From Pseudomonadota bacterium (GTDB lineage: Bacteria; Pseudomonadota; Gammaproteobacteria; Pseudomonadales; Oceanobacteraceae), in NCBI GenBank assembly GCA_023399105.1, contig JAEWQT010000349.1, positions 1 to 11,180 on the forward strand: a stretch of 11,180 bases of DNA. Direction: 5' to 3'. Numbering within the stretch: position 1 is the first letter of the stretch; every line of letters starts with the position of its first letter. The notes beneath the pieces are model-generated. The model saw only the letters and a program-made list of their open reading frames with translations, did not search any database and was not told the origin of the DNA. Below, in pieces: positions 1-6,571 of this stretch. Made by a program: the position numbers and the translations under genes.

Positions 1-1218
1 GTCATGGCGGTAGCTGATCCCGGATACGGTGCGCAGGGTATCGTTCCAGATAACGGTGTCCTGCCATTCGATATCAAAACGCTGATCGACGATATCGGTG
101 GTGGCGATGCCGCAGGTTGTTTCACCAATATTGGCGTTAAGGATAATCTGATTGTAAAGAGCCTGCTCTTCAGGTTTGGTAAGAATACCGGCGACTTCGA
201 CAGGATTGATAATCTGCTCTTCCACCAATTGGATTGTGCCCAAGGGGTTTAACCGGTACAGCTCAAACAATGCCGGATCCAGCAGCACGGTACTAACACA
301 TTCATACTGATTGCGCTGACTCTTTTCCCGTTGCCAGTACACCTGTAACTGAGACTGGTGTTGCGCGGAAAAATCAAACTGCAGATTGCTTTGCACAAAG
401 CCCGAATCCGAACCCCGATCCTGCCAGTTGGACGGGTCTTTGGTGCCGATATCAACGTTGCTGTTATTCAGTGCCGCCCGCAGCTGCCAATGCAGGGTAT
501 CGGTCAGTGACGTCTGATACACCGCAGACACAAACTTCTGACGGTTATCGTCATCCCACAGATCGTCGCCGTTGTTAGCAAATTCGCCGTCAAAGCCATC
601 ATCGGCGTAATACGCACCGGTCAGACGGTAACTGCCCTTGCTGGTCATGGCGGAATGGCTGATCAGGCCATCCTGCACACTCTGATTACCCCCGCGATAA
701 CGCAGACGGGTACCCAGGGTATCTTCCGGCGCCTTGCTGATGATATTGATCACCGCCATAAAAGCATTGGCACCGTAGGTGGCAGAACTGGGGCCACGGG
801 TAATTTCAATACGCTGAATATCTTCCAGAGCGATGGGAATATCATCCCAGCTCACCTGCGCAATAGCAGATTTGTACACCGCACGGCCATCCACCTGCAC
901 CTGCATGCGACGCATAAAATTCTGCACCGAACCGTGGTACACCACCGTGTCAGAGTTTTCCCCCTGGCTGTGGCCCAGCACCATCCCCGGCACAAAGCGC
1001 AGCAACTCAGGGATGGTACGGGCACCCCAGCTGCGAATCTGCTCGGCTTCAATCACCGTCACACTGGCCGGCACTTCGGCACGCGGCTGATTCAGGCGGG
1101 TGGTGGTCAGCACCACCGGGATAGCGTCTCCCTGAATCAAAAAATCATCCGGCACATCCTGAGCACAGACAGTACCTGCCAACACGGGCAAGGTAAAAGC
1201 CAGTAAACTACGGCGCAT
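1..1218 (-). CDS. TonB-dependent outer-membrane receptor, N-terminal part (cut by window edge)
   Basis: The reverse strand reads open for 406 codons from an ATG at 1218-1216 to the window edge, with no stop. Residues 1-19 form a signal peptide (two arginines, a hydrophobic core, likely cleavage after VCA). A plug domain follows at about residues 45-165: TIPELLRFVPGM near residue 70, and ITRGPSSATYGANAF near 138-151 leading into VINII, the usual plug signature. The remainder is the start of the beta barrel. The family imports scarce ligands such as siderophores, haem or cobalamin across the outer membrane, energised by TonB-ExbBD; the ligand here cannot be told. The mature visible part has only two cysteines, C307 and C369, in what looks like a surface-loop region. 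The C-terminal barrel lies outside the window. Upstream spacing has a weak GAAGAAG ribosome-binding site. The family is clear; the substrate is unknown. Confidence 0.93.
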   Translation of the reverse strand, partial: MRRSLLAFTLPVLAGTVCAQDVPDDFLIQGDAIPVVLTTTRLNQPRAEVPASVTVIEAEQIRSWGARTIPELLRFVPGMVLGHSQGENSDTVVYHGSVQNFMRRMQVQVDGRAVYKSAIAQVSWDDIPIALEDIQRIEITRGPSSATYGANAFMAVINIISKAPEDTLGTRLRYRGGNQSVQDGLISHSAMTSKGSYRLTGAYYADDGFDGEFANNGDDLWDDDNRQKFVSAVYQTSLTDTLHWQLRAALNNSNVDIGTKDPSNWQDRGSDSGFVQSNLQFDFSAQHQSQLQVYWQREKSQRNQYECVSTVLLDPALFELYRLNPLGTIQLVEEQIINPVEVAGILTKPEEQALYNQIILNANIGETTCGIATTDIVDQRFDIEWQDTVIWNDTLRTVSGISYRHD

Positions 1219-1253
1219 GGTTATTGCTTCTTCACAGAATAGAAAGTGCGCAA

Positions 1254-1282
1254 AGTCTAGGGGCAGCGGCGCAGGCCGACAA
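1254..1282 (-). promoter_or_regulatory. Candidate sigma70 promoter of the left TonB receptor gene
   Basis: Read on the reverse strand, TTGTCG (1282-1277) and TAGACT (1259-1254) are separated by 17 bases. The predicted transcript would begin about 30 bases upstream of the ATG at 1218. Both boxes match consensus at four of six positions, so this is plausible rather than strong. It lies back-to-back with the ppa promoter. I see no convincing Fur box. Confidence 0.4.
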
Positions 1283-1303
1283 CCGCTTTATACTTATGGC
1301 AGA

Positions 1304-1332
1304 CTGACAGCGTCGCCACACACCGCTATAAT
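1304..1332 (+). promoter_or_regulatory. Strong sigma70 promoter of ppa
   Basis: CTGACA at 1304-1309 (five of six consensus) and a perfect TATAAT at 1327-1332 are separated by the ideal 17 bases. Transcription should start near 1339, leaving a leader of about 38 bases before the ppa ATG at 1377. An AGGAA ribosome-binding site lies at 1366-1370, six bases from the start codon. This fits constitutive high expression of a housekeeping enzyme. Confidence 0.75.
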
Positions 1333-1376
1333 CGCCGCCGATTCTGTTCTATTACCCACTCACTCAGGAAATTCCG

Positions 1377-1901
1377 ATGAGCTACAACTCCATTCCGGCC
1401 GGTAAAGACCTGCCCAACGATTTCTACGTTGCCATTGAAATCCCGGCCAACCACGCGCCGATCAAGTATGAAATCGACAAAGAAATGGACTGCCTGCTGG
1501 TTGACCGTTTTATGGCCACGCCGATGTTCTACCCGGCCAACTACGGCTACATTCCGCACACTCTGGCCGACGACGGTGACCCGCTGGACGTGCTGGTGAT
1601 CACTCCGTACCCGGTGCAGCCAGGTTCTGTGATCCGCGCCCGCGCTGTTGGCGTGCTGCACATGGAAGACGAAGCCGGTGGCGACGCCAAACTGCTGGCC
1701 GTACCCCACCAGAAGCTGACTCAGCTGTACAACGATGTTAACGACATCAATGATGTACCGGAACTGCTGCGCGAGCAGATCAAACACTTCTTCGAGAACT
1801 ACAAAGACCTCGAAAAAGGCAAGTGGGTAAAAGTTCAGGGTTGGGGCAACGCCGAAGAAGCGCGTGACCTGATCGTGAAAGCCGCGGCCGCTGCTAAATA
1901 A
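1377..1901 (+). CDS. ppa: Inorganic pyrophosphatase, family I
   Basis: This cytoplasmic enzyme hydrolyses pyrophosphate to two phosphates, pulling forward nucleic-acid, aminoacyl-tRNA and other biosynthetic reactions. The 174-residue product is essentially the length of the Escherichia coli enzyme. All the classic active-site residues are visible at the expected positions, one higher than in the Met-processed E. coli numbering: E21, K30, E32, R44, Y56, D66, D68, D71, D98, D103, K105, Y142 and K143. The DGDPLDVLV stretch around residues 66-74 is the family signature and supplies Mg2+ ligands. The ATG at 1377 has an AGGAA ribosome-binding site six bases upstream and a near-consensus promoter. 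The gene is monocistronic, closed by the terminator at 1920-1948. Assignment is very secure. Confidence 0.98.
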   Translation: MSYNSIPAGKDLPNDFYVAIEIPANHAPIKYEIDKEMDCLLVDRFMATPMFYPANYGYIPHTLADDGDPLDVLVITPYPVQPGSVIRARAVGVLHMEDEAGGDAKLLAVPHQKLTQLYNDVNDINDVPELLREQIKHFFENYKDLEKGKWVKVQGWGNAEEARDLIVKAAAAAK

Positions 1902-1919
1902 GCAGCCTGACGCGCCCAT

Positions 1920-1948
1920 AAAAAACGGGAGCCTGGCTCCCGTTTTTT
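1920..1948. terminator. Bidirectional intrinsic terminator between ppa and the LOV gene
   Basis: A perfect inverted repeat has a 7-bp GC-rich stem (CGGGAGC at 1926-1932 with GCTCCCG at 1936-1942), a three-base loop CTG, a six-A run before it and a six-T run after it. Because the A and T runs flank both sides, it can stop transcripts in both directions: ppa on + (stop codon at 1899-1901) and the LOV gene on - (stop at 1968). Confidence 0.92.
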
Positions 1949-1967
1949 GTGCCCGCTGTTCAGCCCC

Positions 1968-2435
1968 TCAGGGCTGCAACCTGGCTTTCAGTTCGGCCAG
2001 TTCGGCTTCCGCGCGCAACGCCCGCTGTTCCAGCTCCACTTGCGCCGTTACATCTTTCTGAATACCGATGTAGTAAGTCAGCTGATCGTCTTCGTTATAA
2101 ATGGGCGAAATGCTCAGCTCATTCCAGAACAGGCTGCCATCCTTACGATAGTTACGCAGAATCACCCGCGAGCTGTTGCCCTTACTGATGGCACCACGGA
2201 TATTGGTCAGACCGGCCTGATCGCGGTCGCCGGCCTGCAGAAAGCGGCAATCCTGATACAGAATTTCATCGGCACTGTAGCCGGTTAAACGCTCGAAGGC
2301 TTTATTAACGTAAATAAGGATATTGTCGTCGCCTTCCTGTTCGGAAATGACGATGCCATCGTTGGACGCATCCACGGCTTTTTTCAGCAGTTCAAGGCTG
2401 ATCGGCCCCTGTTCATCGTACAGGTCTGTGACCAT
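1968..2435 (-). CDS. Short LOV-domain blue-light photoreceptor (no effector domain)
   Basis: The 155-residue protein is a single PAS/LOV domain with short helical ends. The flavin-adduct motif reads YQDCRFLQ at 60-67, so C63 is the predicted photoactive cysteine. The usual N before this Cys is D62. The other expected FMN contacts are present: R64, Q67, N95, N105 and Q126. The core (GYSADEILYQDCRFLQ; NYRKDG at 95-100; IGIQKDV at 123-129) closely resembles, from memory, PpSB1-LOV of Pseudomonas putida, including the DCRFLQ variant. Residues 130-153 (QVELEQRALRAEAELAELKA) form an amphipathic coiled-coil helix, likely the dimer/partner interface. There is no kinase, GGDEF or HTH domain, so the output must be through a partner. 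The ATG at 2435 has GGAG about nine bases upstream. It is divergent from a LitR-like regulator, the probable partner. Confidence 0.93.
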   Translation of the reverse strand: MVTDLYDEQGPISLELLKKAVDASNDGIVISEQEGDDNILIYVNKAFERLTGYSADEILYQDCRFLQAGDRDQAGLTNIRGAISKGNSSRVILRNYRKDGSLFWNELSISPIYNEDDQLTYYIGIQKDVTAQVELEQRALRAEAELAELKARLQP

Positions 2436-2482
2436 TGTCTTATCTCCGTAAAAGTCCGCTCACGGTAAGTTCGTGACCCTCA

Positions 2483-2502
2483 CCGGTCAAGGGGATGACC
2501 GG
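2483..2502. repeat. Perfect 7-bp inverted repeat in the LOV gene leader
   Basis: CCGGTCA (2483-2489) and TGACCGG (2496-2502) are exact reverse complements around a six-base AGGGGA spacer. It lies about 50 bases upstream of the LOV start codon, downstream of the candidate LOV promoter, so it would form a stable hairpin in that mRNA leader. There is no following T-run in either direction, so it is not an ordinary terminator. A DNA operator is the alternative. Confidence 0.6.
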
Positions 2503-2537
2503 AATTTGTTGCCGATTCTGACGCTTTTTTTACTTTA

Positions 2538-2565
2538 TGTATAACTGCTTATAGAATCCGGACAA
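2538..2565 (-). promoter_or_regulatory. Candidate promoter of the LOV gene
   Basis: On the reverse strand TTGTCC (2565-2560) and TATACA (2543-2538) are spaced by 16 bases, giving a start near 2531 and a leader of about 95 bases. The -10 hexamer coincides with one of the TGTATAAC boxes, and the -35 hexamer is seven bases short of touching the second box. A protein bound to these boxes would therefore occlude the promoter. Confidence 0.5.
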
Positions 2566-2576
2566 CTTTGTATAAC
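2538..2576. promoter_or_regulatory. Putative operator: two TGTATAAC boxes for the LitR-like regulator
   Basis: The octamer TGTATAAC occurs twice in the same orientation, at 2538-2545 and 2569-2576, with starts 31 bases apart (about three helical turns). The first is part of a perfect inverted repeat TATAA-CTGC-TTATA (2540-2553). The second follows ACAA-CT-TTGT (2562-2571), also an inverted repeat. TGTATA/TGTACA-like half-sites are typical of the CarA/CarH/LitR branch of MerR regulators. On the + strand each box contains TATAAC, a possible -10 for the regulator gene: CTGACG at 2518-2523 lies 16 bases before the first. Binding would thus control both divergent genes. Binding by this protein is inferred, not shown. 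Confidence 0.55.
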
Positions 2577-2595
2577 GAATGGCCCTAGCGCTGTC

Positions 2596-3519
2596 ATGTC
2601 ACATTCAGACTCCGATACCCAGATGGCGTACTACCCGATCCGCGTGGTCTCTGCCGAGACCGGTGTTAACGCCATTACGCTGCGGGCCTGGGAACGCCGT
2701 TACGGCTTGATTACCCCGAAACGCACCGCCAAGGGCCACCGGCTCTACACCGAGCAGGATATTCTGTTAATCCGTAAAGTGGTGGCCCTGCTCAATCGCG
2801 GCATTCCCATCTCGCAGGCACAGGCCATGCTGGCCAACGGCGAAGAACTGCCCGACGTGCCGGTCAGCAGCCGCGGCAAGCCCTCGCAATGGCAACATTA
2901 CCGTGAACAACTGCATCAGGCTGTACAGGATTTCAACAATCCAGAGCTGACAGCGCTGTTTCAGGAAGTCAGCCAGTTTTTTCCGTTAGAAGCTGCGCTG
3001 CGTTTTCTGTTTTTACCTCAGTACCGCCACCTGCAGGATAACGTCACCCAGACCCTGGGCATGGCGCGGCTGCGTTTTTACGCCGCCTTTCTGCAGGCCC
3101 GCTTAGCCTGGCGTCTGGGGGAACCCGCCGAGGGCAGCGATGACAACCGGCCGGTTATTCTGCTGGTGAACTGCACCTGGGAAGACGATATCCAACAACT
3201 GCTGCTCGGCATTCTGCTGCAACAACTGGGGCTGCAACCCATGTGGTTCAGCGGCCTGTTAACGCCGCAACAAATCGGTGAACTGCTGCAAACCCGCCGG
3301 TGGCAGGCCGCCCTGGTACAACTGGGCAAAAACCCCACCGAAATGCAGCTTGGCCAGCTGCAGCGCCTGACTCAGGAACAAAGCCTGCCACTGTTTGTTT
3401 ACGGTCAGCCGGCGCGTTTGCAGGGGACGTTATTGCAACACGGCCTGATCAACCTCACTGACGATCTGCACGACGCAGCGTTAACCATCCGCGATATGCT
3501 GCTGAGCCTGGAAGAATGA
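2596..3519 (+). CDS. MerR-family regulator, CarH/LitR type with degenerate cobalamin-binding domain (class II LitR-like)
   Basis: The 307-residue protein starts with a MerR DNA-binding domain at about residues 11-80. Its signature LRAWERRYGLITPKR...GHRLYTEQD is typical of the CarA/CarH/LitR/MlrA branch. Residues about 95-180 are a helical bundle and 185-300 resemble the Rossmann-like B12-binding domain. The cobalamin-contacting residues are missing: where CarH has E-x-H the sequence is E196-D197-D198, and the tryptophan and Glu-His pair of the helical bundle are not recognisable. It should therefore not bind adenosylcobalamin and cannot sense light like CarH. The divergent LOV gene probably supplies the light sense. 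The start at 2596 lacks a good ribosome-binding site; the ATG at 2623 (residue 10) is an alternative that keeps the whole HTH. The stop overlaps the rsmC start by four bases (ATGA). Confidence 0.9.
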   Translation: MSHSDSDTQMAYYPIRVVSAETGVNAITLRAWERRYGLITPKRTAKGHRLYTEQDILLIRKVVALLNRGIPISQAQAMLANGEELPDVPVSSRGKPSQWQHYREQLHQAVQDFNNPELTALFQEVSQFFPLEAALRFLFLPQYRHLQDNVTQTLGMARLRFYAAFLQARLAWRLGEPAEGSDDNRPVILLVNCTWEDDIQQLLLGILLQQLGLQPMWFSGLLTPQQIGELLQTRRWQAALVQLGKNPTEMQLGQLQRLTQEQSLPLFVYGQPARLQGTLLQHGLINLTDDLHDAALTIRDMLLSLEE

Positions 3520-4523
3520 GCGCCAACCGCTATGAAATGCTGCTGCGTCACCCGCAGCTGCTTGATCAACACACTTTAGTTCTGGGCGCCGAAGCCGATT
3601 TACCGGCCGGCTGGACGGCGCTGCTGCGCAGTTCCGGCGCCCGCCTGCTGAGCTGGGACTGGCCAACGGTGCAACAGCACCAGCCATTAACGGAACCGCA
3701 GGTGCGCTTTTCCTTGCCGGAAAGCCGCGATCTGGACGGTGTAAAGCGGGTCATTCTGCTGTGGCCGAAAGCCAAACCCCAGGCGTTGGCGCTGTTGCAG
3801 CTGGCCGCCACCGAAGCACGCGAATGCTGGGTGGTGGGTGCCAACGACGCCGGCGGCAAAAGCATCGGCAAGGCCGTTGCCGGCCTGTGCGAGCAGGTCG
3901 AAAAAATTGATTCCGCCCGCCATTGCGTGCTCTGGCAGCTGCACTTACAACCGCAGGCGCCGCTGAACTGGCTGAAAACCGCGCAATCCTTCCGTTTCGG
4001 TGACCAGGCCTACCTCACCCTGCCCGGCGTTTTCAGCCACGGCAAACTGGATACCGGCACCGCCGTGCTGCTGGAACATCTGCCGGCGCCGGCTTATGGC
4101 AAGCTGCTTGATTTAGGTTGTGGCTCCGGTGTGATCGGTCTGAGCATGAAAGCACGCCAACCGGCGCTGCAGGTGACCCTGGCCGATATCGACGCCTTTG
4201 CCCTGCACAGCACCCGGCTGAACAGCGCCCGGCTGGGGCTGAATACTGAGGTGATTGCCAGCGATGGTCTGGCTCAGATTAACGGCCGCTTCGATTACAT
4301 ATTCAGCAATCCGCCCTTTCATCAGGGTAAAGAAACGGATTACGCCTTTGCCCGCCAGCTGTTTGCCAGTGCCGGCCCGCATTTAACCCGTGATGGCCAG
4401 CTGTGGCTGGTGGCCAATGCCCACTTGCCGTATGAAGACTGGGCCGCTGAGTATTTCAGTGAGGTGCAGTTGATGGCGAAGCAACAAGGATTCAAGTTGC
4501 TGTGTCTGACCGGCCCGCGTTGA
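3516..4523 (+). CDS. rsmC: 16S rRNA (guanine1207-N2)-methyltransferase RsmC
   Basis: RsmC transfers a methyl group from S-adenosylmethionine to N2 of G1207 of 16S rRNA in the 30S subunit. The 335 residues match the usual length (about 340) and the two-domain layout: a degenerate N-terminal methyltransferase-like half (about 1-165) and a catalytic C-terminal half. The SAM-binding motif I reads LLDLGCGSGVIGL with D199, G201, G203 and G205. The substrate-base motif is NPPFHQG starting at N265, characteristic of N-methyltransferases of this class. ATG at 3516 overlaps the upstream regulator stop as ATGA, so translation is probably coupled. Its last 22 bases overlap the following receptor gene. 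A housekeeping rRNA gene placed inside a sensory/receptor operon is unusual but may simply reflect compaction. Confidence 0.95.
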   Translation: MSANRYEMLLRHPQLLDQHTLVLGAEADLPAGWTALLRSSGARLLSWDWPTVQQHQPLTEPQVRFSLPESRDLDGVKRVILLWPKAKPQALALLQLAATEARECWVVGANDAGGKSIGKAVAGLCEQVEKIDSARHCVLWQLHLQPQAPLNWLKTAQSFRFGDQAYLTLPGVFSHGKLDTGTAVLLEHLPAPAYGKLLDLGCGSGVIGLSMKARQPALQVTLADIDAFALHSTRLNSARLGLNTEVIASDGLAQINGRFDYIFSNPPFHQGKETDYAFARQLFASAGPHLTRDGQLWLVANAHLPYEDWAAEYFSEVQLMAKQQGFKLLCLTGPR

Positions 4524-6571
4524 TCCCGCTGCTGGCACTGGCGCTGACGCTGGGGCCGATCACCGCCCATGCCATGCCCCAGACCCAGGGCGACCGCGCC
4601 TACCCGCAAGAGGTGTACGCCGCGTCGGACTATCAGGTGTATAACCCGCAAACCCTGTTTGACCTGCTGCAGCGCCTGCCCGGCGTTACCCTGGGTATGC
4701 AGGCCGATGGGCTGGAAGAAATTCAGTTGCACGGCGTCGATACCCGCTACCTCAGCCTGCTGATCAACGGCCTGCCGGTCACCGGCACCGGCCTCAACAG
4801 CAGCCTGCTGACCCGGCAGATTCCCGCCAGCCTGGTGCAGCGCATTGAAATCGACCGCAGTGGCCGCGCCGATCTGTACATTGGTGGCGGCGGTGGCGGC
4901 ACCATCAATGTGATTCTGGCCGATGCGTATTCCAACGGAGGGCTGCAGCTCAGTCTGGGCGGCCCGCGACTGAGTAACCGTGAAAGTGCCGCGCTTAACT
5001 GGCTGAACGAACAGGGCGACCAGGCCCTGCGCATAGCCGGCGAACACCGGCTGGAACGGCGCCACTGGCGTGGCAGCGGTGCCGATGGCAGCAGCCAGGG
5101 AAATTTCCATCAGTACTTCCGCGAACAGCAGGAGACCCTGCTGCTGAACTACGCCGGTTTATTCAATGACCGCCATCCGCTGCAACTGTACGCACTGCAG
5201 ACGAATGCTGACGAAACAAGCCAGCGGCAGGGCTTTTATCCCCTCAACGCCCTGTACACCAGCACGGCCGGCAACAGCATTGATCAGCAACAAAGCCTTG
5301 AACGCCGCAGTCAGCGCGTCGGTGGAGACATGCAGCTGAACTGGGAACAATGGCACCTGTCGCTGTTTTTTCTGCACGAACGCTTCCGTCAACAGCAGAC
5401 TCTGCGCTTGTTGCAGCCCGCCTCTCTTAATCAGCAACAGCAACTGGACGATCAGCGCTTTCACGCCGGCTGGCAGCTGCGTGAAACCCGCGCCGAACAC
5501 CAGTGGAGCACCGGCCTGAGCCTGCAATACCTGCAACGTCAGAGTGACAGTCGCAGCGATGGCGGTGGCATCGCCAGCAGCAACAACGAACGCAGCCACC
5601 TGCCCTACAACTATCAATACGATGAATACCGCCTGAGCTATTTCCTGCTCGACCGCTGGCACCTGTCGGCCAATACGCGGCTAGAAGCCGGCTTTCAGGT
5701 GGATACCTACGAACTGCAGCACGATGACCGCAGTGGCAGTGGCCGTTCAGAAGTGCTCAGCGACACCCACTGGCTGCCGTCTTTCCACTGGCTGCATGAC
5801 CTGAGCGGCCGTAACCGCATCCGCCTGAGCATCAGCCAAAGCACCCGTCAGCCGGAAATTGCCGACCGTATTCCCTACGAATACCGGCAGGATGAACGGG
5901 TCTGGCGCGGTAATGACGACCTGCAGGCCGAAGTGGTCAGCAGCTTTGACCTGAGTTACGAACACAACCCACGGCTGCGCAGCAGCAGCCGCAATGACCA
6001 CAACAGCGGCTATCAGATCCGCCTGTTCCAGCGCATGATCCGCGATGCCATTGTGCTGCAGGCCAGCCGCGAAACCAGCAGCAGCGGCCAGGTGACGGTG
6101 TTTCAGCCGGTTAATACCGAAGACAGCGCCCGGGTGTATGGGCTGGAACTGGAAAGCGGCCTGCATCTGCCGCAACAGGGACTGGAACTGGAATTCGGCG
6201 CGGCGTTTTACCATTCCGAAATCCGCACCGATGAAGACTTACCCGGCCGCGAACGCCTGCCCGGGCAGCCGGAATATTTACTGCGGCTGGGGGCCAGCTG
6301 GCAGCAAAAGGAGTGGCAACATGGGTTGTTATGGCGTTTGCAGGGCGATACGGAACAATTTCTGCGCGACACCCAGGGCAATCTTCAGCTGCAGACACGC
6401 TCATCGCTGCAGCAGCTGGATCTGTACACGCGCCGGCACTGGCAGCACTGGCAAGCCGGCCTGAACCTGAGTCTGAACCCGTCACCGGCGGTGCGCTGGG
6501 AACAGGATCAGCGCTATCTGCAACTGGAAGAACGCTGGTACTTACGCGTTAACCTCAGCAGCCAGCTCTGA
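4502..6571 (+). CDS. TonB-dependent outer-membrane receptor, complete
   Basis: The 689-residue product begins with a signal peptide of about 24 residues ending in AHA. The plug is at about 35-145 (TLFDLLQRLPGVTLGMQ, then LLINGLPVTG and IPASLVQRIEIDR). The barrel carries RGNDDLQAEVVSSFDLSYEH at about 469-488, equivalent to the GNPxLxPE signature of TonB receptors. The start is GTG at 4502, inside the rsmC 3' end, with AAGGA 11 bases upstream; no ATG in frame fits the signal peptide. Two features are odd: the usual RGP..YG..A.GGVINI plug segment reads RSGRADLYIGGGGGG before TINV, with six consecutive glycines, and the C-terminus is LSSQL rather than the usual terminal aromatic. The barrel is rich in glutamine and arginine. 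The ligand is unknown. It is probably co-transcribed with the LitR-like regulator and rsmC. Confidence 0.9.
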   Translation: MSDRPALIPLLALALTLGPITAHAMPQTQGDRAYPQEVYAASDYQVYNPQTLFDLLQRLPGVTLGMQADGLEEIQLHGVDTRYLSLLINGLPVTGTGLNSSLLTRQIPASLVQRIEIDRSGRADLYIGGGGGGTINVILADAYSNGGLQLSLGGPRLSNRESAALNWLNEQGDQALRIAGEHRLERRHWRGSGADGSSQGNFHQYFREQQETLLLNYAGLFNDRHPLQLYALQTNADETSQRQGFYPLNALYTSTAGNSIDQQQSLERRSQRVGGDMQLNWEQWHLSLFFLHERFRQQQTLRLLQPASLNQQQQLDDQRFHAGWQLRETRAEHQWSTGLSLQYLQRQSDSRSDGGGIASSNNERSHLPYNYQYDEYRLSYFLLDRWHLSANTRLEAGFQVDTYELQHDDRSGSGRSEVLSDTHWLPSFHWLHDLSGRNRIRLSISQSTRQPEIADRIPYEYRQDERVWRGNDDLQAEVVSSFDLSYEHNPRLRSSSRNDHNSGYQIRLFQRMIRDAIVLQASRETSSSGQVTVFQPVNTEDSARVYGLELESGLHLPQQGLELEFGAAFYHSEIRTDEDLPGRERLPGQPEYLLRLGASWQQKEWQHGLLWRLQGDTEQFLRDTQGNLQLQTRSSLQQLDLYTRRHWQHWQAGLNLSLNPSPAVRWEQDQRYLQLEERWYLRVNLSSQL

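Noticed and set aside
655..1206. Long open frame on the + strand inside the left receptor region
   Set aside because: It is histidine/threonine-rich with no family pattern, and it is antisense to the clear TonB receptor frame on the reverse strand.
1326..1919. 197-codon reverse-strand frame over ppa
   Set aside because: It is a complement shadow of the fully conserved pyrophosphatase gene and covers its promoter and terminator edge.
2596..3519. Considered a true B12-dependent CarH photoreceptor
   Set aside because: The E-x-H cobalamin ligand motif and the Trp/Glu-His residues of the helical bundle are missing.
4637..4645. Another TGTATAAC octamer
   Set aside because: It lies inside the receptor coding sequence (encoding Val-Tyr-Asn) as a single copy with no inverted repeat around it, so chance is likelier than an operator.
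4340..5110. 256-codon reverse-strand frame across the rsmC/receptor junction
   Set aside because: It is antisense to two recognised genes, rich in A/Q/V and without a domain pattern.
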